Positions 6,333 to 9,847 of a stretch of DNA of 9,847 nucleotides are shown here, one piece after another. The stretch comes from an uncultured Oscillospiraceae bacterium (GTDB lineage: Bacteria > Bacillota > Clostridia > Oscillospirales > Oscillospiraceae). A model generated the notes under the pieces. It was given only the letters and a program-made list of their open reading frames with translations, was not told the DNA's origin and ran no database searches. Location of the stretch: the NCBI GenBank assembly GCA_934675115.1, contig CAKUPH010000078.1:1-9847 (forward strand), written 5' to 3'. Numbering within the stretch: the first letter of the stretch is position 1; every line of letters starts with the position of its first letter. The translations under genes and the position numbers were made by a program.

Positions 6333-7187
6333 TCACAGCGCCAGCAGGTATTTCCCGTAATTGGTGGTGGCCATGGTCCGGCCAATCTCATGGACCTGCT
6401 CCGTGGTGATCCAGCCCTCGTTCCGGGCGATCTCCTCGATGCAGGCCACGTACCGCCCGCCCGCCTGAATGTCCCGGATGGTCTGGGCGGCGGTGAGCAG
6501 GCTGTCCGCCGTGCCCGCGTCCAGCCACGCGCAGTCCCGGTCCAGCGGGATGACGCTCAGCTCGTCCCGGCGGAGGTAGGCGAGGTTCACATCGGTAATC
6601 TCCAGCTCTCCCCGGGCGGAGGGCATCAGCCCCCGGGCGATGCCGATAACGTCGCTGTTGTAGAAATACAGGCCAGGAATGATGTAGTTGCTCTTGGGGT
6701 TCTGAGGCTTTTCCTCGATGGAAATGGCCCGGCCCTGCCCGTCGAACTCCACCACGCCGAAGGGCCGGGGATCGTCAACATAGTAACCGAACACCGTGGC
6801 GCCCCGGTTGCTGGCGGCGGCCTGCTTCAGGGCGGCGGGAAGGGACGGCGAATAGAAAATGTTGTCCCCCAGCGCAAGGCACACGTCATCCCCGTTCAGA
6901 AAGTCCGCCCCGATGAGCAGCGCGTCTGCAATGCCCCGGGCCACCGGCTGGACGGCGTACTCGATGCGCATGCCCAGCTGGCTCCCGTCCCCCAGCAGGG
7001 CGGCGAAGGTGGGCTCCTCCCCGGGGGGAACGATGATCATGACCTCGGAAATGCCCGCCTCCATGAGGACGGACAGCGGGTAGTATATGAGGGGCTTGTC
7101 ATAGACAGGCAGAAGCGGCTTGCAGACGGGGCGGGTCATGGGGTAAAGACGGGTGCCCCGTCCGGCGGCCAGAATGATGCCTTTCAT
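6333..7187 (-). CDS. rfbA: Glucose-1-phosphate thymidylyltransferase (RmlA/RfbA), 284 aa
   Basis: This cytoplasmic enzyme joins dTTP and glucose-1-phosphate to give dTDP-glucose and pyrophosphate, the first step to dTDP-L-rhamnose and other deoxysugars for cell-surface polysaccharides. The nucleotide-binding motif is LAAGRGTRLYPMT (6-18, with Arg13), followed by Lys23 in CKPLLPVYDKP. Further active-site matches to known RmlA proteins are Gln80, LGDN (Asp108), EEKP (Glu159-Lys160) and WLDAGT (Asp223). Length fits the family (about 285-295). I chose ATG at 7187 because AAAGGAG sits 8 bases upstream; an in-frame GTG at 7196 would overlap that site. The gene is alone, with its own promoter and terminator; rmlB, rmlC and rmlD are not in the window. 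A related UDP-sugar pyrophosphorylase is less likely, because KPLLPVYDKPLIYYPL is typical of RmlA. Confidence 0.93.
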   Translation of the reverse strand: MKGIILAAGRGTRLYPMTRPVCKPLLPVYDKPLIYYPLSVLMEAGISEVMIIVPPGEEPTFAALLGDGSQLGMRIEYAVQPVARGIADALLIGADFLNGDDVCLALGDNIFYSPSLPAALKQAAASNRGATVFGYYVDDPRPFGVVEFDGQGRAISIEEKPQNPKSNYIIPGLYFYNSDVIGIARGLMPSARGELEITDVNLAYLRRDELSVIPLDRDCAWLDAGTADSLLTAAQTIRDIQAGGRYVACIEEIARNEGWITTEQVHEIGRTMATTNYGKYLLAL

Positions 7188-7219
7188 GGAACGCACTCCT
7201 TTGTGTTCTGTTTTGACTG

Positions 7220-7248
7220 ATTATAGGGGAAAACCAGCGGAAAGTCAA
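7220..7248 (-). promoter_or_regulatory. Near-consensus promoter of rmlA
   Basis: Read on the - strand, TTGACT (7248-7243), a 17-base spacer and a perfect TATAAT (7225-7220) precede the gene, giving a predicted start near 7213 and a leader of about 25 bases. This is the strongest promoter visible in the window and suggests constitutive transcription. No operator-like repeat is seen around it. Confidence 0.88.
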
Positions 7249-7311
7249 TCACAGCACCCCGCGGGTCCCCCTGTGTCTTGCATTTACGGGACGAGTGGTT
7301 TCCGACACTCA

Positions 7312-7342
7312 CAGAGCCCCGCAGTATGTCTGCGGGGCTCTG
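7312..7342 (-). terminator. Strong hairpin after the flotillin gene
   Basis: Perfect 13-base arms CAGAGCCCCGCAG (7312-7324) and CTGCGGGGCTCTG (7330-7342) enclose a 5-base loop, about 12 bases past the flotillin stop on the - strand. No T-run follows on the - strand, so termination efficiency is uncertain and transcripts may read on into rmlA. Confidence 0.6.
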
Positions 7343-7354
7343 GTTTATGGATAG

Positions 7355-8809
7355 TTACTCAGCCGGTTCCTCTGCCTGCGCGGGGGCGGGTTCCGGGGCC
7401 TTGGACGTCTCGGCGGCTTTGGGCGCGGGAGCGGGGACCGCCGCGGGGGCAGCGGCCTTACCGCCAAGGAATCCCGCCAGCAGGGACTTCAGGTCGATAC
7501 CCAGTCCGGCGGTCATGCCCTCGGTGACCTGCGTGGTGCCGTTGACGATGTCGGACAGGAGCTTGGCGCTGTTGCCCTCGCCGTACATGGTGATCTTGTC
7601 CACCTTGCTCAGCGGCTCGGCCACGTTCCTGGCGATCTCGGGCAGGGCGGCCATGATCATCTCGATGACGGCGGCTTCGCCGTACTTCTTCATGGCTTCC
7701 GCCTTCTTATCGATGCCTTCCGCCTCGGCGAGGGCCTTGAGCCGGACGGCTTCGGCCTCGGCTTCGCCCACGGCGCGGATACCCTCGGCCTCCCGCTGGC
7801 GCTCGATCATCTTGGCCTCGGCCTCCTTGGTGCGGCGGTAAAGCTCCGCTTCGGCCTCCTGCTCGGCGGCGTAGCGCTGGGCGTCCGCCCGGGCGCGGAT
7901 CTCCGCGTCCAGCGTCTGCTTGGCGACTTCGACTTCACGGGCTTTCAGCTCAGCGGTGCGCTCGGCCCGGGCGATGTCCGCGTTGGCGGACGCCACCTCG
8001 ATGCTCCGGCGCTGCTCCTGCTCCTGAATGCCGTAGGCGGCGTCGGCCTCGGCCTGCTTGCGGTCGGCCAACTGCTTGAGCTCGGCCTGACGGATGGCGA
8101 GGGCGTTGTTCCGCTCGGCCATCTGGGTGTCGGCCTCCACCCGGGCATCGTTGGCCTCCCGCTGGGCGGTGGCCTGGGCGATCTTGATGTCGCGTTCGCT
8201 CTCGGCGCGGCTGATGGCGGCGCCACGCTGGATGCGGACGATGTTGTCCACGCCCAGATTCTCGATGACGCCGTTGCCGTCCACAAAGTTCTGGACGTTG
8301 AACGAGATGATGTCAAGGCCCATGGCCGCAAGGTCAGGCTCGGCGTTTTCCTTCACGAGGTTGGCGAATTTCTGGCGGTCACTGACCATCTCCTCCAGCC
8401 GCATCTTGCCCACGATCTCGCGCATATTGCCTTCCAGCACCTCCCGGGCCACCCGGGCGATGTAGTCAGTGGGCTGATTGAGGAAGTTGGCGGAAGCCAG
8501 CTTGAGCTTGTCGGGGTCGTCGCTGATCTTTACGTTGACGGCGGCGTCCACCGAGATGTTGATGTAGTCGGCGGTGGGGACGGCACTGGACGTTTTCACA
8601 TCAATGGGGATCAGGGCGAGGCTCAGCCGGTCAAGGCGCTCCAGAAACGGGATGCGCACGCCGGCCCGGCCGATGAGGGTGCGGTGCTTGCGGAAGCCGG
8701 AGATGATAAACGCCTGATCGGGGGGCGCCTTGACGTAGCCCAGCAGGCACAGGGCGACGATGAGTACGGCGACCACCGCGATGATGATAATGGTGGCAAT
8801 AGGGGGCAT
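7355..8809 (-). CDS. Flotillin-like SPFH-domain membrane scaffold protein, 484 aa
   Basis: Flotillins assemble on the inner face of the membrane and organise ordered membrane microdomains. One membrane-inserted segment lies at residues 4-24. The SPFH domain follows (about 25-200), including the region NVQNFVDGNGVIENLG. Next comes a long Ala/Glu/Arg-rich coiled coil (about 200-375) with repeated EAEA-type units, typical of the flotillin domain. A conserved helical region follows (376-450), then an Ala/Pro/Glu-rich tail (451-484). Length fits FloT/YuaG proteins (about 500). I chose ATG 8809 because AAAGGAGG lies 9 bases upstream; the ATG at 8872 would add 21 charged, Pro-rich residues before the membrane segment and lacks a good ribosome-binding site. 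An NfeD-type partner, often next to floT, is absent on both sides in this window. It is probably transcribed alone from the promoter at 8931-8959. The floT name is plausible but not certain. Confidence 0.92.
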   Translation of the reverse strand: MPPIATIIIIAVVAVLIVALCLLGYVKAPPDQAFIISGFRKHRTLIGRAGVRIPFLERLDRLSLALIPIDVKTSSAVPTADYINISVDAAVNVKISDDPDKLKLASANFLNQPTDYIARVAREVLEGNMREIVGKMRLEEMVSDRQKFANLVKENAEPDLAAMGLDIISFNVQNFVDGNGVIENLGVDNIVRIQRGAAISRAESERDIKIAQATAQREANDARVEADTQMAERNNALAIRQAELKQLADRKQAEADAAYGIQEQEQRRSIEVASANADIARAERTAELKAREVEVAKQTLDAEIRARADAQRYAAEQEAEAELYRRTKEAEAKMIERQREAEGIRAVGEAEAEAVRLKALAEAEGIDKKAEAMKKYGEAAVIEMIMAALPEIARNVAEPLSKVDKITMYGEGNSAKLLSDIVNGTTQVTEGMTAGLGIDLKSLLAGFLGGKAAAPAAVPAPAPKAAETSKAPEPAPAQAEEPAE

Positions 8810-8889
8810 GGATCGGTTCCTCCTTTTTGAAGCGGGCCCGCCGGCAGGCTCCGACGGGCGGTGTGGATGCATTCTTTACGGGGAGCGCT

Positions 8890-8905
8890 GCCGGGGCGCC
8901 CCGGC
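8890..8905. repeat. 16-base GC palindrome in the flotillin 5' leader
   Basis: GCCGGGGCGCCCCGGC at 8890-8905 is a perfect palindrome. It lies in the predicted transcribed leader of the flotillin gene, between its promoter (8931-8959) and ribosome-binding site (8819-8826). A second palindrome, GCGGGCCCGC, lies at 8832-8841, close to the ribosome-binding site. They could be protein-binding sites or mRNA hairpins. Confidence 0.5.
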
Positions 8906-8930
8906 GGCCTTTCTGGCTTCCCGTACCTGC

Positions 8931-8959
8931 ATCATACAGGATATTGTGCCCCCGCGCAA
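8931..8959 (-). promoter_or_regulatory. Promoter of the flotillin gene
   Basis: Read on the - strand, TTGCGC (8959-8954), a 17-base spacer and TATGAT (8936-8931) predict a start near 8924 and a leader of about 115 bases. The -10 matches consensus in five of six bases and the -35 in three of six. The intergenic stretch 8810-9161 otherwise holds no ORF with a ribosome-binding site. It has a small hairpin GCGGAG (9048-9053) / CTCCGC (9058-9063) between the divergent promoters. Confidence 0.65.
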
Positions 8960-9112
8960 GAAAAAACGGGGGATTTTAACCAAATTTCGGTGATTTTTAA
9001 TCTTTCAAATCCTTCTTTTATCCTGTGAGCTGCCGCCCGACCGGGCAGCGGAGAAAACTCCGCCGCAAAACGCAAATTTCACGGTTTTTTCATTCCTTTT
9101 TTGCGAAACGTA

Positions 9113-9121
9113 TGGTATACT
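9113..9121 (+). promoter_or_regulatory. Extended -10 promoter of zapA
   Basis: TGGTATACT gives a TGn extension directly before TATACT (9116-9121). No good -35 lies 17 bases upstream (TTCCTT only), so it reads as an extended -10 promoter, in a locally T-rich tract. The predicted start near 9128 leaves a leader of about 34 bases. Confidence 0.55.
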
Positions 9122-9161
9122 GAATTATCATGCAGCAGAAAATGAACTGGAGGGTCGCGGA

Positions 9162-9476
9162 ATGAAAAACCGGGTCACAGTCACCATCGGAGGGCAGCCC
9201 TATTCCCTTCTGGCCGCAGAGGAGGACGGCTACGTCCAGAAGGTGGCCGCATACGTAGACGAAAAGCTGAAGGAGACCATGGCGGGCGGGCGGCTGACCG
9301 CCGTGGACGGCGCGGTGCTCACCGCCATGAACATCGCCGACGAGCGCTTCAAGGAGCAGGACGCCGCCGAGAATCTTCGCCGCCAGATCAAGGATCTGCT
9401 GGAGGAGTCCGCCCAGCTCAAGATGGAGCTGAGCGAAGCGAAGCGGGAGATCTTCAAGCTTCAGCAGAAGAAGTGA
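9162..9476 (+). CDS. zapA: Cell division protein ZapA, 104 aa
   Basis: ZapA binds FtsZ, cross-links its filaments and stabilises the division ring at midcell. The N-terminal segment MKNRVTVTIGGQPYSL is the typical ZapA beta-strand start. It is followed by the region EDGYVQKVAAYVDEKLKE and by AVLTAMNIADERFK, which matches the family's conserved helix. The C-terminal third (about 64-104) is a charged coiled coil used for oligomerisation. Length is slightly above the common 85-100 residues of Gram-positive ZapA. The start ATG 9162 is preceded by GGAGGG (9149-9154) with 7 bases spacing. It is transcribed divergently from the flotillin gene. The stop codon lies at the edge of a hairpin (9475-9491), so the mRNA 3' end is structured immediately. 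Confidence 0.92.
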   Translation: MKNRVTVTIGGQPYSLLAAEEDGYVQKVAAYVDEKLKETMAGGRLTAVDGAVLTAMNIADERFKEQDAAENLRRQIKDLLEESAQLKMELSEAKREIFKLQQKK

Positions 9477-9491
9477 GGGGTTTCGCCCCTC
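9475..9491 (+). repeat. Hairpin overlapping the zapA stop codon
   Basis: GAGGGG (9475-9480) pairs with CCCCTC (9486-9491) around TTTCG; the left arm includes the last two bases of the stop codon. No T-run follows. The right arm is also part of a longer alternative stem (9481-9490 with 9539-9548). Confidence 0.5.
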
Positions 9492-9548
9492 GGGCGAGTT
9501 ACTTTTTGCTCCTGCAAAAAGTAACCAAAAACAGGTTCAGGGGCGAAA
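9481..9548. repeat. Nested perfect inverted repeats after zapA
   Basis: The outer arms TTTCGCCCCT (9481-9490) and AGGGGCGAAA (9539-9548) are perfect 10-base complements. Within them lies a perfect 12-base hairpin, GTTACTTTTTGC (9498-9509) / GCAAAAAGTAAC (9514-9525), with loop TCCT. TTCAGGGG (9536-9543) can alternatively pair with CCCCTGAA (9602-9609). The arrangement looks like a structured intergenic element rather than a simple terminator. The short open frames across it lack ribosome-binding sites. Confidence 0.6.
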
Positions 9549-9564
9549 ATACGGATTCGACTTC

Positions 9565-9584
9565 GGGCGCTGAGAAGCGCGCCC
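9565..9584. repeat. Small hairpin GGGCGC / GCGCCC
   Basis: Six-base arms at 9565-9570 and 9579-9584 enclose an 8-base loop, within the repeat-rich region after zapA. The following stretch, about 9610-9740, shows no gene, promoter or strong repeat that I can support. Confidence 0.4.
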
Positions 9585-9766
9585 TCGCTCATAGTATTTT
9601 CCCCCTGAAAACCCCCGAAGGTTACGGGAGCGCAATCATGTGGTGCAGCGTCCTATCGACCGGCGCGGGATAATAGGACACACGAAGCCGCCATTTCCCG
9701 CTGCCGCTCCATTGGCGCTCGTTATAGATTTCCGGGCCAACCATAGGCGCCTGCAAGGCGCAGGGC

Positions 9767-9801
9767 CCCCGCCGAAGCCCAGCGAAGCGGGTTCGGCGGG
9801 G
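9767..9801. repeat. GC-rich hairpin before the next gene
   Basis: The perfect 10-base arms CCCCGCCGAA (9767-9776) and TTCGGCGGGG (9792-9801) enclose 15 bases. The hairpin ends just before the ribosome-binding site of the gene beginning at 9819. It has no T-run, so it may shape translation or RNA stability. A smaller hairpin GCGCC/GGCGC lies just upstream, near 9747-9761. Confidence 0.55.
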
Positions 9802-9818
9802 AGAGGAGGAACGCCGGA

Positions 9819-9847
9819 ATGGGCGAGTTTTCGCATATAGGCGGAAA
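9819..9847 (+). CDS. Start of an unidentified gene running off the window
   Basis: ATG 9819 is preceded by GAGGAGGA (9803-9810) at 8 bases, an excellent ribosome-binding site, and the frame stays open to the window edge (MGEFSHIGG...). Nine codons are too few to recognise a family. A U32-type peptidase or a DNA-repair gene would be plausible neighbours of zapA in Firmicutes, but that is only context. Confidence 0.45.

Noticed and set aside
7188..7196. Upstream GTG start for rmlA
   Set aside because: It would overlap the ribosome-binding site AAAGGAG, which is correctly spaced for ATG 7187.
8810..8872. Upstream ATG start for the flotillin gene
   Set aside because: It would place 21 charged, Pro-rich residues before the membrane segment. 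AAAGGAGG at 8819-8826 is correctly spaced for ATG 8809.
9473..9673. Small + strand ORF overlapping the zapA stop
   Set aside because: No ribosome-binding site, and it crosses several perfect inverted repeats. It looks like chance reading of a repeat region.
9636..9840. Small ORFs on both strands near the right end
   Set aside because: Overlapping frames of equal length on both strands with Pro/Gly/Arg-rich translations and no ribosome-binding sites. The ATG at 9819 with a strong site is a better gene start.
1..9847. tRNA, rRNA, CRISPR array, transposase or phage genes
   Set aside because: No cloverleaf, regular spaced direct repeats or recognisable transposase/integrase protein was found on reading both strands.

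Overview
The window is GC-rich, low-redundancy bacterial DNA. Strong Shine-Dalgarno sequences, sigma-A-type promoters, a MarR-ABC-ABC operon, a flotillin and a ZapA suggest a high-GC Firmicute, plausibly an Oscillospiraceae/Ruminococcaceae gut bacterium. That placement is inferred from gene style and protein resemblance; no database search was run.

Layout: (1) 1-4255, + strand: the 3' end of a MarR-family regulator, then two tightly coupled ABC exporter half-transporters. The first half has the degenerate ATPase residues (Asp at the Walker B catalytic position, Gln at the H-loop). The second has the catalytic residues but a LSQGQ signature. Together they read as an asymmetric heterodimeric multidrug-type exporter, probably controlled by the MarR protein. 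(2) 4256-4740: a 485-base intergenic region. Its first part is packed with inverted repeats and a 47-base tandem repeat and ends in a terminator. Its second part is a promoter plus a 5' leader holding a short ORF with a good ribosome-binding site, whose stop codon abuts an intrinsic terminator. (3) 4741-6138, + strand: an NCS2 nucleobase (uracil-type) permease, probably controlled by that leader attenuator. (4) 6139-6332: two terminators between convergent genes. (5) 6333-7187, - strand: glucose-1-phosphate thymidylyltransferase (RmlA/RfbA) with a near-consensus promoter and no other dTDP-rhamnose genes in view. (6) 7355-8809, - strand: a flotillin/SPFH protein with its own promoter and no NfeD partner visible. 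(7) 9162-9476, + strand: zapA, a cell-division protein. It is followed by about 340 bases of nested inverted repeats without a convincing gene, then a strong ribosome-binding site and the first codons of a gene that runs off the window.

The best candidate for an undescribed system is the uracil-permease leader. Its arrangement (promoter, short ORF, T-rich stretch, stop codon against a terminator stem, permease) resembles the UTP-sensing, translation-coupled attenuation known from enterobacterial pyrBI, and I do not see a canonical PyrR-binding loop. Second in interest are the roughly 100-residue inserted segment with two WAW motifs in the second ABC subunit and the two structured intergenic repeat regions.
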